This document shows positions 33,501-46,215 of a stretch of DNA of 64,000 nucleotides, one piece after another. The notes under the pieces were generated by a model, which made no database searches, was not told where the DNA came from, and saw only the letters and a program-made list of their open reading frames with translations. The DNA is from Volutella citrinella (taxonomy: Eukaryota > Ascomycota > Sordariomycetes > Hypocreales > Nectriaceae): contig JAWZSP010000007.1 in assembly GCA_034401135.1 (NCBI GenBank), forward strand, positions 1,736,001-1,800,000, written 5' to 3'. Each line of letters begins with the position of its first letter. Position 1 is the first letter of the stretch. A program made the translations under genes and the position numbers.

Positions 33501-35159
33501 TATCACTACTAGTCGAGGATAGCTTGTATTACGGGCGCTTGGTGTCGTGGGTTGCGCCGTAGGACTGGACCTTAGTACATTGTGGTAATAGAACTCGGAC
33601 AAGGCAGGATGCGGTGCTGCGGATGAGAATGGGGGCGGCGCGACGCTGGGGAGGGGGGAGCGGGGAGGTATACGCACGCAGTATGTGTGCGTACCGTAGG
33701 TACTGTCGTACTGATGGAAGGTTCATGCTGCGTGGGGCTGATGATGGCCGTCTCCCCCTTCTCCGTCACTCCATTCATAGTTTTGCTTGTCATGGTGAAA
33801 AGCGAGTGAAGACACACAGTACGATAGAAGCCGCCAGCCTGCCCAGGGTGTTTATCCCGGTTGTGCAGGTGGTGGTGGGGTCTCCCCTCCCACCCCCAGA
33901 CAGCAATGGCTTGTCAAAGAGGAGCAAATCGTTGAGCAGAGAGACACTTGAGCTCGCCCTGTGAATTACAAGTGTGGCAGCCGGCCGGGGAATGTGTCCG
34001 TCAAGGACGAGCACGCCTGCACACAGTACGGGGTTTCGCAAGTCTCGGTATCCTATTAGCGAAAAACACAGGCCGCCAGGCCGGCATCCCAGAGCCCACA
34101 CCCAAAACCCAGCCCGGGACAGCCCAGTTGCAGCAGCGGCGATTGGGATGGCGATGGGGATGGCGACGCCGGACAAACGAGAGAGGCGCCGCCTGCAGCC
34201 GCCAGTCGCCAGAGGTTAGGTGCTGTCCGGCAGGTACATGGCGTGTAGTGCGGAGAGCATCCACTAACTCAGCCAACGGACGGCCGCCTGGGCTGCCGTC
34301 TCTTTGATTGCGGCAGTGCATGGGCTCTCCTGTGCTGTTACTGTGCTCTTCCCCGTACTTTTTCTTTGCCTTCTCCCTTTGCTGGGCTGTCACGGCTGGG
34401 CGGCTGGCGTAAGTATTCCGGCTGAGCCATGGAATCCGTAATGAGGGAGGCAGAATACGCCGTACCTTGCCTTCAAGCCTCCCTTGTGTGCCTTTGCTGG
34501 GCGTCAGCGCACCAAAGAGGTACAAATTACTAGTCCTCACCAAGGTACGCTCTCGCAACGCAGGATGTGGCCGCTGCCTCTCCACCGTACTTGGAAGTTG
34601 GATGGGTGGAGTACGTACCGACGATTGCTCTAGGTCTAGGAGCTCGCCCACGTTCCTGAAGGGGCAAGCGAGGAATCATTGTGGAGCTGCCGCCATGGAC
34701 CTCGCTCGGCCAGGTACCGCTGTCCGCGCGGGTACCAGCACGCCAGGTTGCGTCCTGGGCCGTCAGACGAGCGGATGCAGGGGGGTCCCCCAATGGATTT
34801 GGCAGACTTGCCTGGGCTCCCAGGGGGGTGTCCCACCGTCATTCAGGGTGAAGTTGGGCGATTTCGGGCGCTGGAAGGTGCTGGAGGGTGCTGAGGACCC
34901 TCTGAAGGGGGGCCTCTCGGCGCACCCAACGGACGCCAGGGGGTGCCCTCACAGTGGAGTCAGCTGAAGGGCGCCACGATGGCCCTGGTCCAGCAGGCGA
35001 CCTGCCCCCCATGTACCTCAGGGCGCGGCGTAACCTGCGGGAGGCGGGTGTGAAGCAATGTCTGAGAGAGGAAGCGGCACTCCGCCAACGGCACGAGTCT
35101 CCAGAACGACCGTCGAGCTACGCACGCAACCACCAGCATGGACTGACTTGCGGACATCG

Positions 35160-35681
35160 TTCAGTCCCTTTCCTTTTCTTATCTTTTCTCGTCTGCCAGC
35201 CCGTCTCGCCTCCGCTCCTTCTCCCTCTCTCCCATCCACGATCCAACCCAATTGACGCCTCGAGTTGTGAATCTCTGACCCCGTCGGCCTCCATCGACAC
35301 ACAGTTGCCCGCCGCGAGATCCACTTACATCGTACAGCAATCCATTCTTCACTTTCCGCTCTGTCCCCGGCCTGGACCTTCTTGCGCACCACCGACATCA
35401 CGAGTTGGCTGGCTCTGTCAGTCATGGCTCTTGCTCGCTCTCAGGCCCTCTGAGCGACCGCAACTACCATTGTTTCCTCTTTCACAGCCTTATTTACCAA
35501 CACATCTCGAACAACTACAAAGGTGTGCAGGCCAGCCCGTGCTGCCCTCCCACTTACACGTCGAGGACCAAGACTCTTCTCGACCATCATATTACCTCGC
35601 CCTTCCCACCCATCCAAAGAGAATCTACCTGACGGCACCCATCTACCCCGAGAAGATCGATTCCGACCTCGAAGTGCACCT
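35160..35681 (+). promoter_or_regulatory. CT-rich core promoter and leader of the Clg1-like gene, with a uORF
   Basis: A strong pyrimidine block at about 35160-35240 is typical of sequence just upstream of fungal transcription starts, so the leader is probably about 400-450 nt. Within it a short uORF (35424-35453, peptide MALARSQAL) ends 228 nt before the main start at 35682. Confidence 0.45.
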
Positions 35682-37894
35682 ATGTGGACTGGTATACCCC
35701 CATCGACGTCGTACCTGCCCCCTTCGCCCACTCACGGCGCTCGTCTACGCAAGCCGAACCAGGCCACGGTGAACCTCGCGCTGCCCAAGATCTCGCTTTC
35801 CTGCACTGACGGGAGCGGGCTAAGAACCCCTCCAGTCGACGAAATGAGCACCGTCTTCCAACCCTCACTGGCTTCCTACGATGGCCATACTCTCCCAGGC
35901 TACCCGAGCACAATGTCCTCGACCGGGCGCGCCATGGCTGTCGTGGGCGATGCCAGGAATTCGCAATACGCTCGTTACCAATCTCGAACTCACACACAGG
36001 AGCTCCAGCTCCAGCAACAAGCACAACCCGCGGCTCAGCAGAGTCTGCAGGTGCCAGCTCCTTCACAACAGCTGAACGGATCTCTTTCCGCGGTCCCCCA
36101 ACGATGCAACGCCTCTCGACACACGACCGAGCCATCGACCCCGACCTCGGCAACCATGTCGGTTGGCCAGCGTGAAGGATCTACCTCCAGGCGAGGTTCC
36201 GAATCGTTGATCTACCACAGCCTCCAGATCCCCAAATGCATCAGCCCCACAGGAGGCAACCTGGCCGACTTTGCTGCTCAGGTATGCTGTATTCCTTCCC
36301 CGCTCTGGAACCCGAGCTGACCTTTGGTTTCCAATAGATGACTTGTCTGTTTTGGTTCGAGACAATAGACGGGCTGAAGCAGGCCCAGTCGATTCGAACC
36401 CGGCCAGTCAACACCCCCGTACCTCGATTACCCGCGCTAGCAAGACCATATGAGCAATTCCGAAAATGGGTCTACAACGTCTTGTCAACCACACAAGTGA
36501 CGCAGAACGTCATTTTGCTGGCGCTTCTATTCATTTATCGCCTGAAAATGTCAACCCCGCAAATCAAGGGTCGGGCTGGCAGCGAATATCGTCTGCTAAC
36601 CGTCGCCCTCATGCTGGGAAACAAGTGTACGTGTCGGGGGGATTTCTAAGGCAACCATGACCTATTAACGCTGGCTACAGTTCTGGACGACAACACGTAT
36701 ACAAACAAGACATGGGCGGAGGTCTCGTTCTTCGCAGTAGCCGAAATTCACGTTATGGAGGTCGAGTTCCTGAGCAACATGCGGTACAACCTAATGGCCA
36801 CCAAGGACCAATGGGAAGACTGGTTGGGCAAGCTCGCCTGCTTCCACGAGTATTATGAACGAGCCGCCCGACTACCCACGTCGCCAGTTCATGTCCCTAC
36901 GCCTAGCAGCAAGACTGCCTTTGAATCCCCAGCCCATTCACCAACTGGCACGATGCACCCTGCCGCCAACCTACCCCTCACCCCCTCGGCAGGTGTGACG
37001 CTGTCTCCCACTTCGAGCCAGTCCCAAAACTGGTCTGCCTATAACGCAAACTCCATCTCGCCCTTGGCCACGAAGCCTACGATGCAGTTCCCTGTGACCC
37101 GAAAGCGCAGCCCCGAGGCCGATGGATTGGAACACCCTGCCAAGCGGCCTGCACATCATCGAATGGCATCAAACATTGCAGCTCCTGTCGTCAATCCGAG
37201 ACCGAGCAGCGTCGCCGTAGAAGCGTCGAGGTTGCCCGTTCCCCGTCTGACGTTGATAACGGATCAGCCACAGCTCGCGGGGACCAACTATGCCAACGGA
37301 TCTGGCTTCGCCAACGTCACCCCGACGACTACATCTCAAGGAACTGTCTCTCTGCCACCACTTCAGCCAGGTGTGCGAGCCATGACTACTGTGTACCAAC
37401 AACCTACACCGGCATCTATGGTTCAGCAGCCAGCCAGCCTGCCTGGTACAGTCCCAGCTTCCATGCCCCCTGCCGGCTACACCACACACCCAACCCCTAT
37501 GACCTATGGTACCTCGAGCAAGCACCACAGCCCTGGCAACCTGGCAGCATTCAACTCGTCGCCTCTTTCTGAGCAGTTTACGCAGGCGTCATCTATTCCA
37601 GCGACTATGGTCCATACCCCGATTTCACACTCGCCTAGTGTCTACCTACAGCAGCGGCCTAGTCCTTATAAACCAGTTCGACATGTCAACACCTTACTAT
37701 ATCCCCCCCCTTCAGCATCGTTGGACCAGTACCATTTGTCGGTGCCTGTTCCCCCCAACCAGATGCACTATCAACCCCTCGGTCGACGCAACGATCTACG
37801 AACTGGTATTGTGCCAGAGTTTCTTGTCTTCAACAGGGGCCAACAACAAGGACTTCACAACCAAAACCTTATGCAGGGCCACTTTCCGTCCTAG
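35682..37894 (+). CDS. Pho85-type cyclin, Clg1-like
   Basis: Exons 35682-36281, 36338-36626 and 36681-37894 encode 700 residues; introns of 56 and 54 bp are GT..AG and keep the frame. The first true ATG of the frame is 35682 (MWTGIPPSTSYLPPSP). Residues about 1-195 are disordered and Gln/Ser/Pro-rich. The cyclin box starts at exon 2 (CLFWFETIDGL) and continues through FRKWVYNVLSTTQVTQNVILLALLFI.., [26 protein letters not shown] and EVEFLSNMRYNLMAT; this HKFLDD-like core is that of Pho80/Pcl cyclins. A long Pro/Ser/Thr/Gln-rich tail fills residues 350-700. The layout fits Clg1, a cyclin-like partner of the Pho85 kinase linked in yeast to quiescence and autophagy control. The exact paralogue is inferred. 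The gene is unusual for the 12 kb gap before it. Confidence 0.85.
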
Positions 37895-39376
37895 GAGAAA
37901 TGGCGGGCCCGACACATGGTTTGGAAGCCAAGTATGGCAGCTTGCCTTGATGTGAGGTAGTGCGAGGCCGGCGTCTGCCGAAGCCCCGCGTTTGGAGCTT
38001 CGATGTGTTTATTTTTTTTCCTTCAACTTTTGACTTGTTTCTGATACAGAGTTTTGCATTGCATGGCATGAGGCGTTGGTAAGAAATGGAAATTGGGCTG
38101 GAAAGTGCCAATCTTTGGCCTGGATGTCAAAACAGTACATACGAACCTGATCCGAAGGGAGCATACTTATTGGAGTTTTTTGGCCTTGGCATATGCATAC
38201 ATGGGCATGGGGGACGGCATCTCGGTACTTTGTTGGGATTGGATGCCCGCTCTCTGGTACAAGGACTGTACCGAGGGCGAGATCGGCCAACAATGAAAAA
38301 GGCCTTAGATAGAAGCTATGGTCAGCGATGACTGCGCATAGATTAGTGAGCTGGTGGTGAATTTAAGTTACCAATGGCAACATGTTCATGGCTCAAACGA
38401 CGTCCTTATTGGACACACCCTCTTTCGTGTGATATGTGGCAGCCAGTCGGCATTGGACTGAGCCTGTATATGCACAACAATAATCTAACCACGCTGAATC
38501 TGATAGTGATTGAATCCCTGATTAAAAGGTGAGACAATGACAAAACCTGCTCCTTACTGACTGATAGATAATTAGATTGTTGGTATTATGACGCAGCCTA
38601 GAGTGTTGAATTAAAAATACCCCATTATTTCCGCCGCTTTCCGGGGCAACGAGAGGATTTGGTTGAGCGCCATCCAATCAGGACCACTCGACAACCCACC
38701 AATCAACCGCTCACGCGCCCTTTGAGTGGCCACTGCCGACCGCCCTCGTCCAAGCGCCCGGCCAGCCCAGCAACCAAACCTTCAGCCGTTCATCCCCGTT
38801 GCCTCACTTCGCCTCCGCCCGCGACCGCGTCAGCCAGACCCCAACGTCCATCACCCGAGGGGACTGCATATCGGCTTCCTTCTGCACGCTCGCTTACCTC
38901 TCGTTCTTGGTTATCGACCTCCTCCACCCGCTATCGCATCTCTTGACCCGCCTCCTCGCGTAGTCGGCCTCTTTGTCCGCAAAGAAAGGGGTCATCGAAC
39001 GTCTTCAATCGCTACCAACAACCACGTCCCCGCCCTCGCCAGCCGCCCCTGCCTCAGCTCTCGCATCTGAAATACGAACACAGCGACGGGCCGTTGTGCA
39101 TTCCAGTCGGACGACGGCCGAACGAAAGGATTGAGCTGTGGTGGAGCATCTTGGAAGACTCACCACCTTGACTGAAGGGCAATCCGCGCCGCCCTGGCTG
39201 GATCGACACGAGGACCTCCATCATCTTTGACGGCGAGCATCGACCACAGCGACATCAAGAGCGGGCCGTAAAACGTCGGTGCCTGATCAATACGTCCCGG
39301 GAGCGCCTCGCTTTGCCCCATCAACCTTGGGTTCCTTGGCTGCTCATTCATCATCCTACGAAGTTGATTGCCCAAC
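37895..39376. other. Intergenic: cyclin 3' region and CHS7 promoter and leader
   Basis: The first half (37895-38640) is AT-richer and includes the cyclin 3' untranslated region. The second half (38640-39376) is C-rich and looks like promoter and leader sequence for CHS7. Frames in the second half (for example 38726-39070) are Arg/Pro/Ser-rich low-complexity shadows. Confidence 0.5.
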
Positions 39377-40436
39377 ATGTCAGGATTCGGCGATTTCACC
39401 TTTATGTGCGAGACGGCGCCGCTGCCTCTCTGCGCGTCCATCGGACCTGTCTTGTCGTCATCTGGTCGCGTCGGTATCGAGCCCGAATGCTATGCACGCA
39501 ACATCGAGCTCGCCAATACCATCATCTTTGAGGGCGCCACGGCTGCGATGCATATCGTTGCTCTGATCATGACGGTTGTGATGATCTTGCACGTCCGCTC
39601 CAAGTTCACCGCCGTCGGCCGCAAGGAAATTCTCAGCTTTTTCTACCTCTACATGTTGCTCACATGCATCTCCCTCATTGTTGACGCCGGTGTGGTCCCT
39701 CCCGGTAGCAACCCGTACCCGTACTTTGTCTCTGTGCAGAATGGTCTGAGCAGTGCTGTCGTCACCAGTCTGCTCATTAACGGTTTTGTCGGTTTCCAGC
39801 TGTATGAGGATGGCACCCCGCTTTCAGTCTGGATGCTGAGAATCTGCTCGGTTGTCGCCTTCATTATCAGCTTCCTGGTTTCTCTTGCGACTTTCAAGGG
39901 CTGGGCTGGACTGGGCCCTACCAACACTGTCGGCCTCTTTGTCGTGCTTTATCTCCTCAACGCTATCCAGCTCTTCGTTTATGTCGTGATGCAGATCCTG
40001 CTGGTCACCCGCACGCTTCATGACCGATGGCCACTGGGAGATATCGCCTTTGGAATCTTCTTTTTCGCTGCTGGCCAGGTTCTCCTGTACGCATTCAGCA
40101 GCAAGATTTGCATTGCCATCAGCCACTACTTTGATGGCCTCTTTCTCGCCACTGTGTGTAACCTTTTGGGTGTCATGATGGTGTATAAGGTGCGCTTTCT
40201 GTTTTCGCCGAGGATGAATTGCATAACTAACTGGTTGGCAGTACTGGGACTCGATCACCAAAGAGGATCTCGAGTTCTCTGTCGGCACAAGGATGAACAA
40301 CTGGGAGGTCAAGGAGCTCCTACCCGAGGATGAGCGTAGGGCGACCGTCTTCTCGGACGATCCCTATGGTCAATCCAGCTCCTACGACCTCCCTTACTCG
40401 CCTGGTACCACTGCGCGATACTCGACCAAGTACTAG
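39377..40436 (+). CDS. CHS7: Chitin synthase export chaperone Chs7
   Basis: Exons 39377-40189 and 40242-40436 (52-bp intron, GTGCGC donor, GCAG acceptor) give 335 residues. The start is ATG 39377 ([19 protein letters not shown]), a well-known opening of Chs7 proteins; the frame opens slightly earlier only from TTG. Seven hydrophobic segments follow (for example [50 protein letters not shown]). The C-terminal cytosolic tail after [18 protein letters not shown] is acidic then Ser/Tyr-rich. Chs7 is an ER membrane chaperone required for folding and ER exit of class IV chitin synthase (Chs3) in yeast and for cell wall growth in filamentous fungi. Length matches the family, and all segments are intact. 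Confidence 0.96.
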
Positions 40437-43400
40437 GACTTTGACGTTTTGAACGAGTCTGGACGCATTTTCTTCGCGTTTGTTTTCAGTCCAGGTCCGC
40501 TAAGAACAAAAGGCCGGCGTGTATCACTTTCGCACCCGGTAGCAAAGGCGGTCACTGCACCATTCGACGTCACACCCTTTCGTATTTTGGATTTTCTTGA
40601 CATTGCGCGGCGTTTGAGGGGGTTCACGCCTGACTGGGATGGATACCAGCAAGCATCACGGGATAAGGCCACGGAGCACACTTAGGAGGCCGTATGCGAA
40701 CTAATACTATGGATACATTATTGCCGCTGGACGTCTCAAGCGAGCAGGATGTATGATGAAAACGCATTAACGTCAACATTGCTCATTCCATCCATGTACT
40801 TTCCCCGACATACATACATATCATATATAGATATCGATACTCCTTATACATGTGTAATAACCGAATAACCCTAGCTACTTTCCGCGGACACAAGTGACAT
40901 GTCTGACAAGGGGGGCCGGCGGGGGGGGGTTCTAGCGTTGGTTGGGGGTGATGTTCTATTACTCAGCGCACAGATGCTGTGTGGAGCCGGCCGGCCGCTC
41001 TTCACAAGTGCGAAGAGTAAACGAACTCGTCAGGCTTGTGCCAAGAAACTCAGCCATTCGTAATCAAAGGACTTTGGGCAGGGCTAGTCCGTAATACTTT
41101 TTCATCAACCTGCAAGTTTTGGGACCTTTGGAAATTCTTCTGCGTATTATAGCGCACATGGCTCGACACTGGTAGCGCGTGATACACACGACAACCAGTC
41201 AAGGACCATGGCAGTGAGGGTCGAGGCACAAGCGAGACTTGGCGTCTGAATCGCATAACCCCCCCCCCTTTGGGCCCCATGCTCACTCAATGCTGGCTGG
41301 CAAACAACGCATGACCCTAGTTGGCGTATTGGAATGTGGTTGGCAGTCGGGGGCTAAAAAAAGAAAATCCCGGTACATTGCGGCGTTCAGTTGAACGAGT
41401 CACGGCTCTGCTCACATCCAGCCAGCCCATACTGCACTAACTCAGGTAAGTAGTAATAATGTGGCATTGGTAAGGACGGAAGAAGACGACCCTGGTCCGC
41501 ATCGATACACTACCACATTAGTAGCGCCAACCAACCAACCAACAGTGCTAGTATTACGTAGCCCACTCGTGGCAGACGAGTAGCTGCGTTTGACTTAGCG
41601 GGGACGGGACATTGGAGCTGAGAACTAGTCTGACGATAGTGACGGGGCTGATTCGAGAAGAACAAGACGAACGTTTCCATAGCACGTTCCCATAGGATCT
41701 CGGATACGGATACTAGGGCTAGACGTGAGAGGCGCCCGACGGAATGGGACTAGCAGGCAAGCCGTAATGCGTTGTGAATGCATATGTCGGTACGCTGGGG
41801 ATCTACTGTAAATTATCCCTCCCCTCTCCTCCCCCCTGGTGACAGCGAACGGGTCTCGTCGTCTAGTTAAAATCGAAATGGGGCCAACTTGCGAGGGCAG
41901 TGCTGCTTCCTTGTCCGAGCCCATGCGACGCATCTTCTTACTATGTCGGGCAGTCGGGAACAAGTCGGAGGCTGACAGGCTGTGGAGCCCTGCGTCTTAC
42001 TATTATGTTGTTGGGTGCTGTGTACATAGTATCTCATTTCATTTTGCGATGCATGGTATTGGGCGTTACAAAAGGCGCGCCACAATCAAGGGTGTATCGG
42101 CTGAAGCTACGACGGAGTCCATAGGGAGTATACGGAGCGCAGATGAGTCGGCAATGGGGCGGGGCCTGACATGTACGTCCCGGGGATGCGACAAATAGGA
42201 TGGATGGCTCGCTGCACCATAAATTCCTAGCCTGTGAGCGTCGATCCTCACGGGCACTAGTGGGGAGGGAGATAAATTCGCGACAATACGCGGGTAATGA
42301 TGAAGGGAGGGCGGAAAAAACAAAGGACAGGAAGGGAGAGGCGGGAAACAAGACAAGACGAGAGAAGAGAAGAGGACGAGGCAGTGAGGCGTGGCGTTGG
42401 ATGCAGCCTTGTCGCCCCCGAGGCCCATGATCCATACCTTAACAAACTAGTCTAGTCTCTACTTCGAACATGGTGCTTGAACGGTCGCAGGCTTCTTGCT
42501 TATCCTGCAACGTTACGGCTCCAGAGTGCGCTCGCGCTGCGGTGAGACTGGCCTCCCCGTCCGTCCTCCAGGCTTCCCGCTAGGATCGGGGCTGGGGGAT
42601 GGCATGGCATGGCAGGGCTCGCGCGACGATATGGACCTTTGTGCCGGCACCGAGGCAGGGGTGGGGAGACTGGCAGCAGCAGCACCGCCGCACTTGCAAG
42701 TTTCCTCGTGCGGCGCCGGGAACAGCAAACTTGACAGGGGGTGGGGACCGGTGGTAAGCAAGCAGGCGTCGGACCATGGATAGGGCGTCGTTGGCTGAGA
42801 GGGGGCATCGCCGAGGGGGTAGTATGTATCGGATCACGGAATCCACGCAGCCCGGGGACTATCTGGGGCCCTCGGTGCGCACAAACAATGTCCAAGACAG
42901 ATAGATCGGTGCTAGTTGCTGGGCAAACCTGACAGTGGAAATCCCGCTTTTCGCGAACTGACCAGTCGGAGAGCGCGAGGCTAGCGAATTGGCCCCGTCG
43001 AGGGACCAACACATGGTTTACGAATGCACGCCCAACCAACAGCCAACACCTTCTCTCATCCATCCATGTGAGCCACCCGATGAGGCTATAAAGCAAGAGG
43101 CAAGGTCGTTAGCCTGCCATGTGACGATGGTTACCAGAGCGGGCATGCGTATCCCTTTCAAGAGACGAGGGAATGTCATTTCCCCCCTGTTACGCTTGGC
43201 GATGCTAAAAAAAAAATGAGGGAAGAAAGAAAAAAAAAAGAGTACATGGCACGCCATGCATGTCAATTATCTGATGCTCACGTAGATTGGTGCCGTCGGT
43301 TATAATGAAGGAAGCGGGGATTGGGTGTTACCGTATCTGGCACAGCTTATTTACGCCAAGCCGACGCTACCTAGGGGATGGATACAAGGGTCGGATCGGA

Positions 43401-43941
43401 AAAAGACAACGTGAGCGTGTAATAATGAGCAAGCAGCGCGAGCAAGGCTAGGGGAATGAGACGAAGAAGTAATAATTACGTGTGTATGGACCATCATGAA
43501 AAGAAGCACTAAAACCCCAGGCTTGACAGCCGGTTCCCGTATTGGTGCGCAAGCGCCACGCGCGGCGCCCACCACAGGCTGTCTGACTGTCATTCGCTAG
43601 TGCATTACAAACCACCCAATATCTGCCCTCGAGTCGTCATTACTCCGAATGCACCTAGGGCAGGTAATTAGGTAGATACCTAGTCCGGTTTCCGGGAGGG
43701 CCTATGGGCTGGCTGGGACCCGCCCTGTCAAGCTAAATCTGTTGCGTGGTCCCCCAGACGCTGCCAACTGACGAGGGTCCTTGCGCGTGCGCGCGGTTGG
43801 ACGGGCGGCGGCGGCGGTGATAGTGGTGGTGGTATGGCCGGCCCGGATAGACGACCATGACGGAACACGGAACACGGGACACCTATCCTTCCTTTCCCAA
43901 TTCCCTCGCCCTTCTATTGCTGCGCACGCCGCATTGGCGTG

Positions 43942-43962
43942 CCCCCCCTCCCCTCCCCCCCC
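43942..43962 (-). other. C-run block, quadruplex-prone on the minus strand
   Basis: C runs of 7, 4 and 8 separated by single T form a minus-strand G-rich block. Confidence 0.6.
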
Positions 43963-44697
43963 TGGTAGTTGGCTTGGCTGGTCCTGTCTGTTCCATTCAT
44001 AGCCACTGGCCACCACCCCTCCCACCCTGTCCTGTTGTCGTTTTACCTTCTTCTCCCCCTCCACCATGCCAGGGTCCCTCCGCATTGTCGTCGCGCACGT
44101 GATGCTACGCTAGCGCCAATGAGGAAATTGGTATTGGGCCGTTGGTTGGGTGAACTGTGCCACACCCTGCGCGCCCAGAGACTCGTCTATTGTGTGTGCG
44201 GCGTGCCCAATGGATAGTTGGACCATTACCAACTCGGTCCCGAGCAGTCGGACTGGCAGGGGGGGTGTCGTCTGATGGGACCGCGAATTATGGAGCGGAG
44301 TTACGGAATTTGTGCTTGTTGGTCGGGAGCAAAAAAGGATCGTGAACAGGAAAGGGGAGAGAAATTGCCCCATATGGAATGAAAGGCAGCTTGCATCCTG
44401 CACCCACGACCGCATGACTTATCACTTGCTACGAGTAGCATCTAATCAGGTCAAGGCGCTGGGGGACCATGGTTCCCTGGCAAGTACTGCTCCAGAGGCC
44501 AGGTGAGTTGAGGCAAAGTCTCGTGATTTACTGGTGCTTGCCGCACGGCCGAGCTGCCGATTGCGCATATTCGCTGGCGAGTGGCCTCTGATTGTTTCCG
44601 GCGCTCGGTGGGCGTCGTTTCTGGTGATGCAAGCCTATTTATGCCATTGGGCGGCGGGTCCGTGTTGGTGATTGATGGGTTGCAGGGATGTGTGGAT

Positions 44698-44721
44698 GGG
44701 TGGGGGGGAGGGAAGGGGGGG
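44698..44721 (+). other. G-rich block, quadruplex-prone
   Basis: Four G runs of 3 to 7 separated by 1-2 nt (T, A, AA) satisfy the usual quadruplex pattern. It is about 1.8 kb upstream of the DUF3716 start. Confidence 0.7.
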
Positions 44722-45939
44722 AAGATATATCCAGTTTTATACTAGTGGTGCGGCACTATTGTCCTAGACTTGGACTCTTGGCGCGCTCGCCCCCCATGCC
44801 TTGCCATCATCCTCTCCAATCTCATCCCATACCTTTTCACCGGGACCGGCTTTTTCTTCGCGAGGGCGGCCGTCTCTGTGTCGGCCTGTCTATCTGTGCA
44901 TAGTACGGATAGGCTACTGCACCATTGACACGGCCCAATTCCTGCCGCGACTGGCCTGTCGTCCATTCGGGTCCATAATGGCTGCGGCGGTGAGATGCGG
45001 AACAACTAGTAGCACCTAGGTACAGTACCTCACGACTGACATGCTACCAACGCCTCCAACATCAACACGCGCTCGCACCTTCACCTCGCCCACACCCGCC
45101 GTTTTAATTTTCTCTGTCCGGCCGGTAAACCTACCACCACCACCACCTTGGTCTCCCTCCATCGAGTCTAAAACCTCCGCCCAGGCCTTCGTTATACTTC
45201 ACCTTACCTAACCGGTTACTACTCGTAATTCGGTCATCTTTGCCTAAACCCTTTTAGACCCTTCATAACTTTCACGCCTATAACCGGCCGCCACTAAGCT
45301 AATTCATCAGCTGCTCGCCTCTATTGCTCCTGCTACCGCCGCCAGTAGTGCTTTTCTCGCCTACTAGTACTCGCTCACGTTCCCTTGGGTCGCGGCCCGA
45401 GCTTATCTCGACGCCATCTTATCCTTTTCTCCCCTCTCGTCCGTTTTCCTTCATCTGCTATATCCGCCTTTTCGCTCCTTTCCCGCCCCTCAAACACCAT
45501 CATAGGTCGCGCGTTCCACTACACAGAGGTCGGCGTCCAAAACACGCCCCGGAAAGCATTGTTGCCTCTGCATCGGGTATCCTAGCCGCCACCAGCAGCC
45601 GCACCAGCTTCTCCACCAACACAACCCCCATCACTGCCACCACCACCACCAACCGTCGTCAACCAGCTCGCGGACTATTCGCACTGACTTTCGTCTCGGG
45701 CCAGTTGCGCAAAGTTCTTCCTCACGCGCACTGCCCTGAACGGACGCGCATTGCGCCTACTCGCCATCTCCACTTCTAAAGGTTCTTTGGCATCCCCACC
45801 CTGGACTATTTTCTCGAATTTTGTCATTGCGCGCCCCGACGGAGCGCCTGGACGACCCGTTTCTGTCAGGTCGACAGGGGGGCCCTTCGCTGTGGGCCTC
45901 CATTACGCGCAGGGGGTGTACAAAGGTTCGCTTCAGTTA

Positions 45940-46020
45940 ATGGCAGTCCCCACGACACGCCATCCGAAGCACTTCCAGGGCTTGAAGTTACCACTGGACT
46001 GGACGAGGAACGGCCGATAG
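45940..46020 (+). other. uORF in the DUF3716 gene leader
   Basis: ATG at 45940 opens a 26-codon frame (MAVPTTRHPKHFQGLK and on) that ends at 46020, 465 nt before the main start. Whether it lies in the mature leader depends on the unknown transcription start and any leader intron. Confidence 0.3.
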
Positions 46021-46209
46021 GGTACGAGCGGCTGAATTCCAACTATTACTTAGTCGGGGTGCGCCTCAGCAGACGCACATCGTGCCCGATCTGAGGTCTC
46101 AGATCTCGAGTCTCGAAACATTCGAACCGCGACTGCCGCCTTCTTCTTCATTTTCCTCCTTCACTTGCGGCTCACTTACTCCCTAACCCAAGGAACGCGA
46201 TTCCGCCCC

Positions 46210-46215
46210 ACGCGT
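46210..46215. promoter_or_regulatory. ACGCGT (MCB-type) site upstream of the DUF3716 gene
   Basis: A perfect ACGCGT 271 bp before ATG 46486, in the CT-rich leader or promoter. A single short site can occur by chance. Confidence 0.3.

Larger units (their letters stand above)
23533..35159. other. Gene desert of 11.6 kb upstream of the Clg1-like cyclin gene
   Basis: I find no gene I can support on either strand. The longest frames (24529-25065 plus, 27399-27833 minus, 30156-30644 minus) are low-complexity or antisense to one another, start at poor sites and show no family motif. The stretch has C6G18 at 24735-24758, a CA repeat at 26692-26706, a G3T quadruplex motif at 30412-30426, a hairpin at 30522-30544 and the tandem pair CATGCCCTGY at 32809-32828. 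Base composition is close to that of the gene-bearing parts, with no sign of RIP or of a decayed transposon. Its position suggests a large upstream regulatory region or noncoding transcripts; this is inference. Confidence 0.5.

Noticed and set aside
34954..35772. 272-codon plus-strand frame before the cyclin
   Set aside because: Pro/Ser/Leu-rich translation of CT-rich promoter and leader sequence, overlapping the real cyclin start in another frame.
36386..36400. tRNA-like T-loop string GATTCGAACCC
   Set aside because: It lies inside a coding exon of the cyclin and has no matching acceptor or anticodon arms.
42500..43096. 198-codon minus-strand frame in the second desert
   Set aside because: Starts at a non-ATG codon and is Arg/Pro/Cys-rich without motif.
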